Of a stretch of 64,000 nucleotides of DNA, positions 25,334 to 33,892 are shown piece after piece. Positions within the stretch are counted from its first letter, which is position 1. Each line of letters opens with the position of its first letter. Origin of the DNA: EW11 sp035765635 (GTDB lineage Bacteria > Verrucomicrobiota > Verrucomicrobiia > Opitutales > Opitutaceae). The notes beneath the pieces were generated by a model. The model worked only from the letters and a program-made list of their open reading frames with translations. It had not been told where the DNA came from and made no database searches. The stretch lies in assembly GCA_035765635.1 (NCBI GenBank), contig DASTWZ010000049.1:1-64000 (forward strand). The letters are read 5' to 3'. The position numbers were made by a program, and so were the translations under genes.

Positions 25334-26053
25334 ATGAAAAAGATCGTCGTCTTCTTGGCCGCATTAGCCGCAACGCTCGCCGCGCGAGCCCAAGACCAGC
25401 GCAGCACGTATTCGGTCACAGCGGATTTCACCTACACCTCAGACTATGTTTTCCGCGGAATCCGGCAGACGGACGACGCGATCCAGCCTTCGGTCGAAGT
25501 CGCTTACGACGACTTTTACGTGGGCTTTTGGACGAATCAGCCGATCAAGCGCCACCAGGACGACGAACTCGATTTCTACGGCGGCTATAAATACAAGCTC
25601 ACGCCGGATCTCTCCGTCGAAGCCGTCGGGACCTATTATTGGTATCCCGAGGCGAAGGGTGGGTTGACCAAATATTCCTACGAAGGCGGCGTCGGCGCCA
25701 CGTACACGCTGCGCGGTATCAGCACGAGCGTGTATTATTATCATGATTTCAAGCTGCGCGCCGAGACCGTGCAGGGCTCGATCGGCTACAGTTTCCCGCT
25801 CGAAGCGATTGGCGCCTCTCTCGATTTCAGCCTGACCGCCGGCACCATGAGTGCACGCGATTGGCTGCCGAACTCAGGGGCTCGCGTGCGCGAGTCGTAC
25901 AACTACTATGGCGTCGACGTCTCGGTGCCTTACAAGTTGAGCGACAAAGCCACCGTCACGATCGGCGGTCACTGGGCGAAAAACCAGAACCTGCCGGACG
26001 CGTTTGATGATAATACCATTTGGTGGACCGCCGGTCTGACGGTCGGGTTCTGA
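25334..26053 (+). CDS. TorF-family putative outer-membrane beta-barrel protein
   Basis: From ATG 25334 the protein has 239 residues, with a signal peptide (MKKIVVFLAALAATLAARAQ). The mature part is a run of alternating beta strands rich in Tyr/Phe/Trp: YSVTADFTYTSDYVFRGIRQ, VGFWTNQPIKRHQDDELDFY, EAVGTYYWYPEA, ending WWTAGLTVGF with a terminal Phe. The FRGIRQT motif and strand pattern match the TorF/TIGR02001 family of putative porins. A terminator follows. Longer frames starting near 25124 are run-through from the opposite strand's gene. Confidence 0.85.
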   Translation: MKKIVVFLAALAATLAARAQDQRSTYSVTADFTYTSDYVFRGIRQTDDAIQPSVEVAYDDFYVGFWTNQPIKRHQDDELDFYGGYKYKLTPDLSVEAVGTYYWYPEAKGGLTKYSYEGGVGATYTLRGISTSVYYYHDFKLRAETVQGSIGYSFPLEAIGASLDFSLTAGTMSARDWLPNSGARVRESYNYYGVDVSVPYKLSDKATVTIGGHWAKNQNLPDAFDDNTIWWTAGLTVGF

Positions 26054-26085
26054 GCTGGACATTTTTGCCGCTTCGACCTTCTTCC

Positions 26086-26114
26086 CCCGCTCCTGGGAAC
26101 GGAGCGGGTTTTTT
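26086..26114 (+). terminator. Intrinsic terminator after the TorF-like gene
   Basis: An 8-bp stem (CCCGCTCC / GGAGCGGG) with a 7-nt loop is followed by six T residues, 33 bp past the stop codon. Confidence 0.9.
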
Positions 26115-26127
26115 GTGGAAATGCGTG

Positions 26128-26155
26128 TTGACAGCCTCCTCTTAAACCCTAGCTG
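26128..26155 (+). promoter_or_regulatory. Candidate promoter of rplM-rpsI
   Basis: A perfect -35 TTGACA at 26128-26133 is followed 16 nt later by TAGCTG (26150-26155), a weak -10. It lies between the upstream terminator and the rplM start at 26174, where a promoter is expected. Confidence 0.45.
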
Positions 26156-26173
26156 TTGGCCTCTTTTCCTTTC

Positions 26174-26602
26174 ATGAAAACGTATCTCGCCAAAAAGGAG
26201 ACGGTCCAACCCAAGTGGTATCTCATCGATGCCGAGGGTTTGGTGCTCGGTCGTCTCGCCGTGAAGGCCGCCAATGTCATCCGGGGCCGCAACAAGGCTA
26301 CCTACACCCCTCACGTCGACACTGGCGATTACGTTGTGATCATCAACGCCGACAAAGTCGTTCTCACCGGCAAGAAGGAAGAGAAGAACGAGTACATGTT
26401 CTTCTCCGGCTTCGTCGGTGGTGAAAGCCACCGCTCGCTTCAGTTGATGCGCGAGCGTCATCCCGAATTTATCATCAAGCACGCCGTCAAGGGCATGCTC
26501 CCGAAGAACCGCCTCGCTGCCAAGATGTTGACGAAGCTCCGCGTTTTCCGCGGCGCGACGCACACGCACGAAGCGCAAAACCCTGAAAAGATCTCCCTCT
26601 GA
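26174..26602 (+). CDS. rplM: 50S ribosomal protein L13
   Basis: This is a 142-residue L13. I start at ATG 26174 (MKTYLAKKETVQPKWYLIDA); the upstream MASFPF is not conserved. Signatures: GRLAVKAANVIRGRNKATYT, HVDTGDYVVIINADKVVLTG, and MLPKNRLAAKMLTKLRVF near the end. It is followed 4 bp later by rpsI, the conserved L13-S9 operon. Confidence 0.97.
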   Translation: MKTYLAKKETVQPKWYLIDAEGLVLGRLAVKAANVIRGRNKATYTPHVDTGDYVVIINADKVVLTGKKEEKNEYMFFSGFVGGESHRSLQLMRERHPEFIIKHAVKGMLPKNRLAAKMLTKLRVFRGATHTHEAQNPEKISL

Positions 26603-26606
26603 GTCC

Positions 26607-27005
26607 ATGAGCGCTGATAAAGCTGTCTTCACCGGCACCGGCCGTCGCAAAACTTCCACCGCTCGCGTTCGTATTTTCGAGGGCAGCGGCAAACTGACGG
26701 TCAATGACCGTGAGTTCGAAGAATATTTCTCGCACGAGAATTTCGCCAAGCAGGCCTACGCTCCGCTCCTCACGGTCGAGCTTCGCGACAAGATCGACGT
26801 CGTGGCCAATGTCGGTGGTGGCGGCGTTGCCGGCCAGGCTGGCGCGGTCGCTCACGGCATCGCTCGCGCGCTGCAGAAGCACAATCCTGAGCTCCGCGCT
26901 GCGTTGAAGAAGGCCGGACACCTGATGCGCGATCCGCGCGCCAAGGAACGTAAAAAGCCCGGTCAACCCGGCGCTCGCAAGCGCTTCCAGTTCTCCAAGC
27001 GTTAA
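26607..27005 (+). CDS. rpsI: 30S ribosomal protein S9
   Basis: This is a 132-residue S9 with GTGRRKTSTARVRIFEGSGK at the N-terminus, VVANVGGGGVAGQAGAVAHG in the middle, and the basic tail PGQPGARKRFQFSKR that reaches the P site. It is the second gene of the rplM-rpsI operon. Confidence 0.97.
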   Translation: MSADKAVFTGTGRRKTSTARVRIFEGSGKLTVNDREFEEYFSHENFAKQAYAPLLTVELRDKIDVVANVGGGGVAGQAGAVAHGIARALQKHNPELRAALKKAGHLMRDPRAKERKKPGQPGARKRFQFSKR

Positions 27006-27031
27006 TCGATTCGTCACTTCGAATTTTCGAA

Positions 27032-27062
27032 AACCGCTCTCCAACTGGAGGGCGGTTTTTTT
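27032..27062 (+). terminator. Intrinsic terminator after rpsI
   Basis: An 11-bp stem (AACCGCTCTCC / GGAGGGCGGTT, one G-T pair) is followed by a run of T residues, 26 bp past the rpsI stop. Confidence 0.92.
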
Positions 27063-27132
27063 ATGCCTGTTGTCTGAGAGATTTGTAAATGCGACTGGCG
27101 TCCAGCCACGGCTCGCGAAAACTTAAGCCTCT

Positions 27133-28155
27133 ATGAAAGTCGGTGTTATCGGTGCTTCCGGTTATTCTGGTGAACTGCTCGTTCGGCTTTTGCTCGCGCA
27201 CCCGAACGTCACCCTCGCTGCCGTGACCTCGCGCTCGCAAGCGGGCAAACCGCTCAGCCAGGTCATCCCGGCACTGCGTGGCGCCGATAAGGGATTGAAA
27301 TTTATCGACTCCGACGCCGCTGCGCTCGCGGCGAGCGATATCGATCTTTTCTTCCTCGCGCTCCCGCATGGGGCCGCCGCGGATTTCGCGAAGGTGCTCG
27401 TTCCCGCCGGCAAGCGGGTCATCGATCTCAGCGCCGACTTTCGTATCAGCGATCTGGCGACGTACGAAAAATACTACGGCAAACATCACGCGCCGGAGCT
27501 GTTGAAGGATGCGCGTTTCGTCTTGCCGGAGTACACGCCGGAAAAGTGGAAAACGGAAGCCAAGCTCGTCGCCTCGCCGGGCTGCTATCCGACCAGCATT
27601 CTCCTGCCCTTGCTGCCGCTGCTCAAAGCCGGCGTGATCTCGCGCGAGCATATCGTGGTCAACTCCTACAGCGGCGTGAGTGGCGCCGGCCGGAAGGTCG
27701 ACGAGATGTACCTCTACGTCGAGCGCGCCGAAAGCGTGAAAGCCTACGGCTTGGTGAAACATCGCCACCTCGCCGAAGTGGAAGAGCAACTGAAGCTCGG
27801 GACCGGCGCGCCCGTCGTCGTGCAATTCAATCCGCACCTCGCGCCGATGCGCCGCGGCATCGCCACGACCATCACCGTGCCGTCTCTCACCGAATCGACG
27901 GATGCCGCTTATGCCGCGTGGCAAAAAGCGTATTCAGGAAATCCCTACGTGCAGATCCTGCCCGCCGGCGAAACGCCTGACACCGCACACGTCGTCGGCA
28001 CCAATCGCGTCGACATGTCCGCCACGTACGATCCGCGGACCAAGAACCTCATCATCACCTCTGTCGTGGACAACCTGATGAAAGGCGCCAGCGGCCAAGC
28101 CGTGCAGATCATGAATCGCTGGTTCGGGTTCGCGGAGACCGCCGGGCTGAACTAG
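27133..28155 (+). CDS. argC: N-acetyl-gamma-glutamyl-phosphate reductase
   Basis: ArgC is the third step of arginine synthesis and reduces N-acetylglutamyl phosphate with NADPH. The 340-residue protein starts MKVGVIGASGYSGELLVRLL (Rossmann nucleotide site). It has the active-site Cys in LVASPGCYPTSILLPLLPLL and YSGVSGAGRKVDEMYLY downstream. It is the first gene of the arginine cluster; the 127-bp gap after the rpsI terminator must hold its promoter. Confidence 0.95.
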   Translation: MKVGVIGASGYSGELLVRLLLAHPNVTLAAVTSRSQAGKPLSQVIPALRGADKGLKFIDSDAAALAASDIDLFFLALPHGAAADFAKVLVPAGKRVIDLSADFRISDLATYEKYYGKHHAPELLKDARFVLPEYTPEKWKTEAKLVASPGCYPTSILLPLLPLLKAGVISREHIVVNSYSGVSGAGRKVDEMYLYVERAESVKAYGLVKHRHLAEVEEQLKLGTGAPVVVQFNPHLAPMRRGIATTITVPSLTESTDAAYAAWQKAYSGNPYVQILPAGETPDTAHVVGTNRVDMSATYDPRTKNLIITSVVDNLMKGASGQAVQIMNRWFGFAETAGLN

Positions 28156-28163
28156 CTTTTTTG

Positions 28164-28317
28164 CCCACGAATCACACGAAGGACACGAAATCAGAATAAC
28201 TTTTTCCCACGGAACACACGGAAGGCACGGAAACACAGAAATACCTTCCGTGTGGTCCGTGTTTTCCGTGGGAAATTTAGAGGTTCGGTTTCGTGTCCTT
28301 CGTGTGATTCGTGGGAA
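28164..28317. repeat. CACGAA/CACGGAA palindromic repeat, copy 2
   Basis: A full copy: CCCACGAATCACACGAAGGA at the left, CCCACGGAACACACGGAAGG in the middle, then the inverted halves ending TTCGTGTGATTCGTGGG. It begins 9 bp after argC and ends 33 bp before the argJ stop, forming the left flank of the inverted argJ segment. Confidence 0.85.
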
Positions 28318-28349
28318 AAAGGTCTTTGGCTGTGGTTTCTTGCGGGCGG

Positions 28350-29666
28350 CTAGCTGCGATAGTCAGCGTTTTCGCTCACGTATTCGTGGGTGAGATCTCC
28401 GCCGAGGACGATGCAGCTTTCTTTGCCAGTGCCGAGGTCGACGCGGATTTCCACTGAACGTTCGTGCGGCGGATAATCGATCGGCGGCGTGAACACGCCC
28501 TCCTTCGGCGGGGCGCTTTGATAAAGCTCCGCGTTCTTCAAGTGCGCCGTCAGCGCTTTCTCCTTGGCCGGATCCAGTCGGAAAACGCCGCCCGAAAAAA
28601 TTTCGATCCCGCCGAGTTCGACGCGCAGTTTCGAAAGGTCGATCGGCGTCGCGCTGCTTCCCGCGTATTTGCCGATTGCCTGAATGAGGCGACCGACATT
28701 CGCGTCGTTGCCCGCCACGGCGCATTTGAAGAGCGGCGCGTTGACGATGGTTTTGGCGAGGGCCCGCGCGAGTTCGCGGCTCGGCGAATTTTCCACGTTC
28801 ACGCGGATAACGTGACGCACGCCCTCGCCATTGCGCACCACATCTTCCGCCAGATCGGCGCAAACGCGCGTGAGCGCATTTTCGAAAGCGGCATGATCGG
28901 GGCACGCCACGCGCGAGGATGAAATCAGCGCGACTGTGTCGGACGTGCTCGTGTCCGTGTCGATGCTGATGGTGTTGAACGAACGATCCACCGCGCGCAC
29001 CAGCATTGCCCGCAGGGCTTCACGCGGAATCGAGAGGTCGGTCAAAATATAAACCAGCATCGTCGCCAAATTCGGCTCGATCATGCCGGCGCCCTTGGCG
29101 ATGCCGACAATGCGGCCCGCGCCGACCGCGGCGTATCGGATCTTCGGATACAGGTCCGTGGTCACAATGCCTTCGGCTGCGGGAAGAATGGACTCGCCTT
29201 TCAATGCTGACGCAGCCTGCGGCAGCGCTTTGACGATGTCGTCGGCCGGCAGCGACCAACCGATCACTCCCGTCGAACTCGGCAGCACTTCGTCGGGGCG
29301 AATCTTCAAATGGCGCGCAACTTCGCCGCAGATGCGCTCCGCGGTCTCGACGCCGCCCGGGGCGCAGACGTTGGAAATTTTGTTGTTCACGATGATCGCG
29401 CCGAGCGCCGGACCTTCCAAGCGGCGGCGACCGACGATGATTGGCGCTCCAGGCATCGCGTTCTTCGTGAAGACTGCGGCAAAATCTTTCGTCGGCTGGT
29501 CGAGCGCGATGAGCGTGAGCGTCATCTTCGCCGGTTTCGGCGCCTCGCGCGGCACAAACTCGAAGCGTGCTGTGCCCACGCGAAAACCGGCGGGCAGTTG
29601 TGCCTGTTGCGAGAGCCATGCGCGATGTTCGTCGCGCGTGGAAAAGATCAGCTGTGTGCTTGCCAC
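28350..29666 (-). CDS. argJ: Glutamate N-acetyltransferase / amino-acid acetyltransferase (ArgJ)
   Basis: ArgJ transfers acetyl from N-acetylornithine to glutamate, closing the cyclic arginine pathway. I start at the GTG at 29666 (ASTQLIFSTRDEHRAW follows), giving 438 residues. The longer open frame back to 30005 is translated repeat sequence. Signatures: VNNKISNVCAPGGVETAERI, SSTGVIG, and KGAGMIEPNLATMLVYILTD, where self-cleavage before the Thr of ATML yields the catalytic nucleophile, plus SFNTISIDTDTSTSDTVALI and AGNDANVGRLIQAIG. It is on the opposite strand to all other arg genes and is bounded by repeat copies on both sides. Confidence 0.93.
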   Translation of the reverse strand: MASTQLIFSTRDEHRAWLSQQAQLPAGFRVGTARFEFVPREAPKPAKMTLTLIALDQPTKDFAAVFTKNAMPGAPIIVGRRRLEGPALGAIIVNNKISNVCAPGGVETAERICGEVARHLKIRPDEVLPSSTGVIGWSLPADDIVKALPQAASALKGESILPAAEGIVTTDLYPKIRYAAVGAGRIVGIAKGAGMIEPNLATMLVYILTDLSIPREALRAMLVRAVDRSFNTISIDTDTSTSDTVALISSSRVACPDHAAFENALTRVCADLAEDVVRNGEGVRHVIRVNVENSPSRELARALAKTIVNAPLFKCAVAGNDANVGRLIQAIGKYAGSSATPIDLSKLRVELGGIEIFSGGVFRLDPAKEKALTAHLKNAELYQSAPPKEGVFTPPIDYPPHERSVEIRVDLGTGKESCIVLGGDLTHEYVSENADYRS

Positions 29667-29723
29667 GATTGAGAACTGAAAGCCCGCGCCCCGCGAGTGA
29701 AGGAGAATTTTCCGGAGAAATCG

Positions 29724-29875
29724 CCCACGAATCACACGAAGCACGCCAAATGCCCCAACCATTTTTCCACGGAAAACACAGAAAACCCGGAATAGAATTT
29801 TTTGTCTCCGTGCCTTCCGTGTATTCCGTGGGAAAATGGTATTCTGATTTCGTGTTCTTCGTGTGATTCGTGGGC
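29724..29875. repeat. CACGAA/CACGGAA palindromic repeat, copy 3
   Basis: A full copy: CCCACGAATCACACGAAGCA, then CCACGGAAAACACAGAAAAC, then the inverted CCGTGTATTCCGTGGGAAAA and TTCGTGTTCTTCGTGTGATT followed by CGTGGG. It lies 57 bp upstream of the argJ start, the right flank of the inverted segment. Confidence 0.85.
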
Positions 29876-30079
29876 CAAAAAAATCCACGCGAAAGCGGAC
29901 AATCCTCGCTTTCCCGTGGTGAACCGCCCGCGGCAACTTTAAGCGAAAATGTGGTTCGCCCTTCGAAATTTTTATGGAAATGCGCGAAGTGAGTGAGATA
30001 AGCATTCACCACCGAAACTCGTGAGCGCTCCTTCTCGTATTCAAAATCACTCGGCGGTGAGTCGCGTGAGTCTCCGTCG

Positions 30080-30961
30080 ATGAACGTTGCTGAAATTACC
30101 GCGAAAGCGAAGGTCCTGCTCGAAGCGTTGCCCTACATCCAAGATTTCCACGGCTCCACGTTTGTCGTGAAGTACGGAGGCAGCTTCATGGATGATCCGG
30201 ATCCCGTGACGCGCTCCCGCGTCGCGTACGACATCGCGTTTCTCGCAGCTGTCGGCATCAACGTCGTGGTCGTGCACGGCGGCGGCAAGGCGATCACGCG
30301 CGCGATGGAGACTTCCGGCCTCACCGCAAAATTCGTCAACGGCCTGCGCGTGACCGACGAGGCTACGATCGGCGTCGTGAAAAAAACGCTCGATGAGATC
30401 GTCAACAAAGACGTCTGCGATGCGATCAGCTCGGCGAACGCGAAGCCCAAGGGACTTCCGGGCGACACGGTTTTGGTCTGCCAAAAACTGACGACCGACG
30501 ACGACGGGAACGCGGTGGATCTCGGCTTTGTTGGCGAGGTCACCGAGGTGAAAGTGAAGTTGATCAAAAAGGAAATCGCCGAGGGTTTTGTCCCTGTGAT
30601 TTCTCCCGTCGCCGAGGGTTACGACAGCAAGCCCTACAACGTGAATGCCGACTTGGTTGCTGGCCGCGTCGCCAGCGCGCTCCGTGCACGTCGGTTGGTC
30701 TACATGAGCGACGTTCCCGGTTTGCTCTCCGCTCCGCCTGATCCAGCGTCGCTCATCTCGACGTTGAAGATCAGCCAAGTCGACGACCTCAAAAAGAAGG
30801 GCGTGATCGACAAAGGCATGCGCCCGAAAGTCGCCAGCGCCATCCGCGCGCTGCAAGAAGGCGTGCAGCGCGTCCACTTCATCGACGGCCGCCTCGCGCA
30901 CAGCCTGCTCCTGGAAATTTTCACGGACAAAGGCACCGGCACGGAAATCGTGCACGGTTGA
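30080..30961 (+). CDS. argB: Acetylglutamate kinase
   Basis: ArgB phosphorylates N-acetylglutamate. The 293-residue protein has STFVVKYGGSFMDD (ATP site), VVVVHGGGKAITRAME, RVTDEATIGVVKKTLDEIVN, VNADLVAGRVASALRARRLV, and KKKGVIDKGMRPKVASAIRA near the C-terminus. The N-terminal helix before the kinase core is like that of arginine-inhibited hexameric forms, so feedback inhibition is possible. Confidence 0.95.
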   Translation: MNVAEITAKAKVLLEALPYIQDFHGSTFVVKYGGSFMDDPDPVTRSRVAYDIAFLAAVGINVVVVHGGGKAITRAMETSGLTAKFVNGLRVTDEATIGVVKKTLDEIVNKDVCDAISSANAKPKGLPGDTVLVCQKLTTDDDGNAVDLGFVGEVTEVKVKLIKKEIAEGFVPVISPVAEGYDSKPYNVNADLVAGRVASALRARRLVYMSDVPGLLSAPPDPASLISTLKISQVDDLKKKGVIDKGMRPKVASAIRALQEGVQRVHFIDGRLAHSLLLEIFTDKGTGTEIVHG

Positions 30962-30980
30962 GCGACGACGTCCAAACCGG

Positions 30981-31251
30981 GGCCGCGAAGAGGCACAAAA
31001 GTCGCAAAGAGGATTCTCGGTCGGCGACGTCGTTCGAAACTTCTACGCTCAATGCGGTTCGAGGTGTGTTTGTAGCTCCAAACCAAAATACCAGCCCCAG
31101 CCGGGCTGCGAATGTGTGAGCTGTGCCGTCGAAGCTGAAGGTTCCGAACAATAAACCAAACCGCCGCGCATCCGAGTTGAGAATGTCCGAGCCGCGTCGC
31201 CCAACGAAATTCCTCTTTGCGCATTTTGAGCCTTTTTGCGGCCAAAAAAGA
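30981..31251. repeat. GCAAAGAGG palindromic repeat, copy 2
   Basis: The element begins GGCCGCGAAGAGGCACAAAA and GTCGCAAAGAGGATT, and ends with the inverted CCTCTTTGCGCATTTTGAGC and TTTTTGCGGCC. The interior holds TTTGTAGCTCCAAACCAAAA, a word also inside the copies at 39.0 and 46.9 kb. It fills most of the 427-bp argB-argD gap; I see no gene there. Confidence 0.8.
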
Positions 31252-31388
31252 CACGTCGTCGCTCGCGGCATGAACGCAGCCGCGCCAAAAAACGTTTTTC
31301 ACTGTACTCGTTGCGCCGCGACTAAACTTGAACGAACGCTTGTGCTCCGGCGGCTCGAATCAGAAAACGCCATCGTAAACACTCTTCG

Positions 31389-32606
31389 ATGAACCAAACG
31401 ATCCTTCGCACCAGCACGGCTGATTTGTACGACGCGCATGTCATGAAAAACTATGCGCGCGCCGCTCTCACCCTCGTGCGCGGACGCGGCGCACTCGTCT
31501 GGGACGACCAAGGCAAGCAATACCTCGACTTCACGTCCGGCATCGCAGTGAGCGCGATTGGCCACTGTCACCCGCATTGGGTTTCCGCGGTGCAGCGGCA
31601 GGCCGCCGAGCTGATTCACACGAGCAATCTTTTCAGAAATCCCAATCAAGCCGAATTGGCCCGGCGCCTTGTGCAGCGCGCGGGACCGGGCCGGGTTTTC
31701 TTTTGCAACAGTGGCGCCGAAGCGAACGAAGCCTTGATCAAACTTTCCCGCCTGCACGGCCTGCGCAAAGCCGGTGGGGAAGAAGGCAAAGTCTACAAAG
31801 TCATCACGGCAAAGAGCGCGTTTCACGGCCGCACTTTCGGCGGCATGAGCGCGACTCCGCAGGAGAAAATCCAAAAAGGTTTTCGTCCGCTCGTGCCGGG
31901 CTTCAGCTACGGCGAACTGAACAATCTGCAGAGCTTCGCCGATCTGATCGACGAGCAGACCGCCGCGATCTTCGTCGAGACGATCCAGGGCGAGGGCGGT
32001 ATCCACGCCTGCACTACAGAATTTCTGGTCGGCCTGCGCGCGCTCTGTAATCAGCACAACCTTTTGCTGATGGTCGACGAGGTGCAGTGCGGGATCGGGC
32101 GCACGGGAAAGTTTTTCGCGTTCGAAGACGCCGGCATTCAGCCCGACGCGATCGGCATGGCGAAGGGATTGGGCGGCGGCTTTCCCATCGGCGCGATCTG
32201 GGTTCGCGAGAATGTGGCCGATCTTTTCAATCCAGGATCACACGGCTCGACTTTCGGTGGCACGCCGCTCGCCTGCGCCGCGGCCCTCGCCGTGCTCGAT
32301 GTGATCGAGCGCGAGCACTTGTTGGAAAAAGTCACCTTCAACAGCCCGGTCTGGCTCACTGAGCTCGCGAAACTCTGCACGGAATTTCCCACGCAACTCC
32401 TGGCCGTCCGCGGTCGCGGTTATCTCGTCGGCCTGCAGCTCGCGAGTGATCCGGCGCCGTACGTCGCCGCGCTGCGCGAGGCCGGCTTGCTCGCGCCCAC
32501 CGCTGGCGGGAATGTCATCCGCCTTCTGCCGCCGCTCACTGCAACCGCCGAAGAGCTGGCTCAAAGCGTCGCGCTGCTGCGGAAGGTTTTTTCCGCAAAA
32601 GTGTAA
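31389..32606 (+). CDS. argD: Acetylornithine aminotransferase
   Basis: ArgD is a PLP-dependent class III aminotransferase that makes N-acetylornithine. The 405-residue protein has VMKNYARAALTLVRGRGALV, FCNSGAEANEALIKLSRLHG, FHGRTFGGMSATPQEKIQKG, LLMVDEVQCGIGRTGKFFAF, and the PLP Lys in AIGMAKGLGGGFPIGAIWVR. All expected residues are present. argF follows 61 bp later. Confidence 0.95.
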   Translation: MNQTILRTSTADLYDAHVMKNYARAALTLVRGRGALVWDDQGKQYLDFTSGIAVSAIGHCHPHWVSAVQRQAAELIHTSNLFRNPNQAELARRLVQRAGPGRVFFCNSGAEANEALIKLSRLHGLRKAGGEEGKVYKVITAKSAFHGRTFGGMSATPQEKIQKGFRPLVPGFSYGELNNLQSFADLIDEQTAAIFVETIQGEGGIHACTTEFLVGLRALCNQHNLLLMVDEVQCGIGRTGKFFAFEDAGIQPDAIGMAKGLGGGFPIGAIWVRENVADLFNPGSHGSTFGGTPLACAAALAVLDVIEREHLLEKVTFNSPVWLTELAKLCTEFPTQLLAVRGRGYLVGLQLASDPAPYVAALREAGLLAPTAGGNVIRLLPPLTATAEELAQSVALLRKVFSAKV

Positions 32607-32667
32607 CGCGGAACGCCGTTTTTCTCTGGTGCCGCTGAAAAGCGTCACCTAAAACACCCGGTTTTCC

Positions 32668-33612
32668 ATGAAACACTTCCTGAAAGAAACCGACTTCAAG
32701 CCCCACGAAGTGGCTGAAGTGTTCGCGCTGGCCGACAGCCTGAAAAAGGGCCGCGGGCGCCATACCCCACCGGTTTTACAGCATCAGACGTGGGCGTTGA
32801 TTTTCTCAAAATCGAGCACGCGGACGCGCGTTTCTTTCGAGGTCGGCGTGCATGAGCTCGGCGGCAATCCGCTGTTTCTCAATCGCAACGATATCCAGCT
32901 CGGCCGCGGTGAATCGATCGAAGACACTGCGAAGGTCCTCTCGCGTTTCGTCCATGGCTTGATCGTCCGCACGTTCGAGCATGCCGAGGTCGAGCGCTTG
33001 GCTCGCGCCGGCACGATCCCGGTGATCAACGCGCTCACGGATTTTCTCCATCCCTGCCAGATCTACGCCGATGCCTTCACGCTGGCGGAACGTTGGGGCA
33101 AGGGCGGCGATCTCCTCGGCTCACTCAAGGGCCGCAAGATCGCGTTTCTCGGCGACACCGCCTGCAACATGGCGAACTCCTGGATTCTCGGCGCGAATCT
33201 GTTCGGCATGAAGATCTCACTCGCCGGCCCGGAAGGCTTCGAGCCGTCGCCGGAGTTCAACAGTTTCCTCGCGAAAGAAGGTTTCGCCGGGAAATACACC
33301 TTCACGCACGACGCCCACGAAGCCGTGCAGGATGCCGATGTGGTCTACACCGACGTCTGGGTCAGCATGGGCAAGGAAGAGGAAGCGGCTGAGCGCATTC
33401 GCACGATGTCGCCGTATGCGGTGAACAAGAAGCTTTTCGCCGAAGCCAAAAAAGACGCGTTCTTCATGCATTGTTTGCCGGCGTATCCCGGCAAGGAAGT
33501 GACGCAGGACGTGTTGGATAATCCGCGCTCGATCATCTTCGACCAGGCCGAGAATCGCCTCCACGTGCAGAAAGCCATCATGGCCGTGCTCGGCAAGCAG
33601 CCGCGCGTCTGA
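32668..33612 (+). CDS. argF: Ornithine carbamoyltransferase
   Basis: This enzyme makes citrulline from ornithine and carbamoyl phosphate. The 314-residue protein has the carbamoyl-phosphate loop SSTRTRVSFEVGVHELGG, the HPCQIYAD motif and the ornithine/Cys motif FFMHCLPAYPGKEVTQDVLD. The assignment is anabolic by context. Confidence 0.95.
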   Translation: MKHFLKETDFKPHEVAEVFALADSLKKGRGRHTPPVLQHQTWALIFSKSSTRTRVSFEVGVHELGGNPLFLNRNDIQLGRGESIEDTAKVLSRFVHGLIVRTFEHAEVERLARAGTIPVINALTDFLHPCQIYADAFTLAERWGKGGDLLGSLKGRKIAFLGDTACNMANSWILGANLFGMKISLAGPEGFEPSPEFNSFLAKEGFAGKYTFTHDAHEAVQDADVVYTDVWVSMGKEEEAAERIRTMSPYAVNKKLFAEAKKDAFFMHCLPAYPGKEVTQDVLDNPRSIIFDQAENRLHVQKAIMAVLGKQPRV

Positions 33613-33626
33613 GCCGAATCTTTTTC

Positions 33627-33868
33627 CCCACGAATCACACGAAGCACACGAAATAACCGAGCCATTTTCCCACGGAATACACGGAAATCACTGAAAGACG
33701 GGGATGGGTTCAAAGTTTGAAGTAACCGCGATTCCCAAACGCGGGAGTTCGGCAACCCACACCCAGCGTTTGGAAAACGCGGCTACACCAAGCCCGCTTC
33801 CGTGCTTTCCGTGTATTCTGTGGGAAATCTTCGAAACCAATTTCGTGTGTTTCGTGTGATTCGTGGGC
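33627..33868. repeat. CACGAA/CACGGAA palindromic repeat, copy 4, with nested insert
   Basis: The outer parts are CCCACGAATCACACGAAGCA at the left and TTCGTGTGTTTCGTGTGATT followed by CGTGGG at the right. The centre (about 33705-33790) holds an extra imperfect palindrome: TTCCCAAACGCGG facing GCGTTTGGAAAACGCGG. The right end is only 24 bp from the argG start codon, so the argG promoter must lie within or before the repeat. Confidence 0.82.
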
Positions 33869-33892
33869 AAAGACCTCCTCAAAAATTTCGCT

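Noticed and set aside
29667..30005. N-terminal extension of ArgJ in the open frame
   Set aside because: The 113 extra residues are translated repeat sequence (Arg/Thr/Phe-rich); homology begins right after the GTG at 29666.
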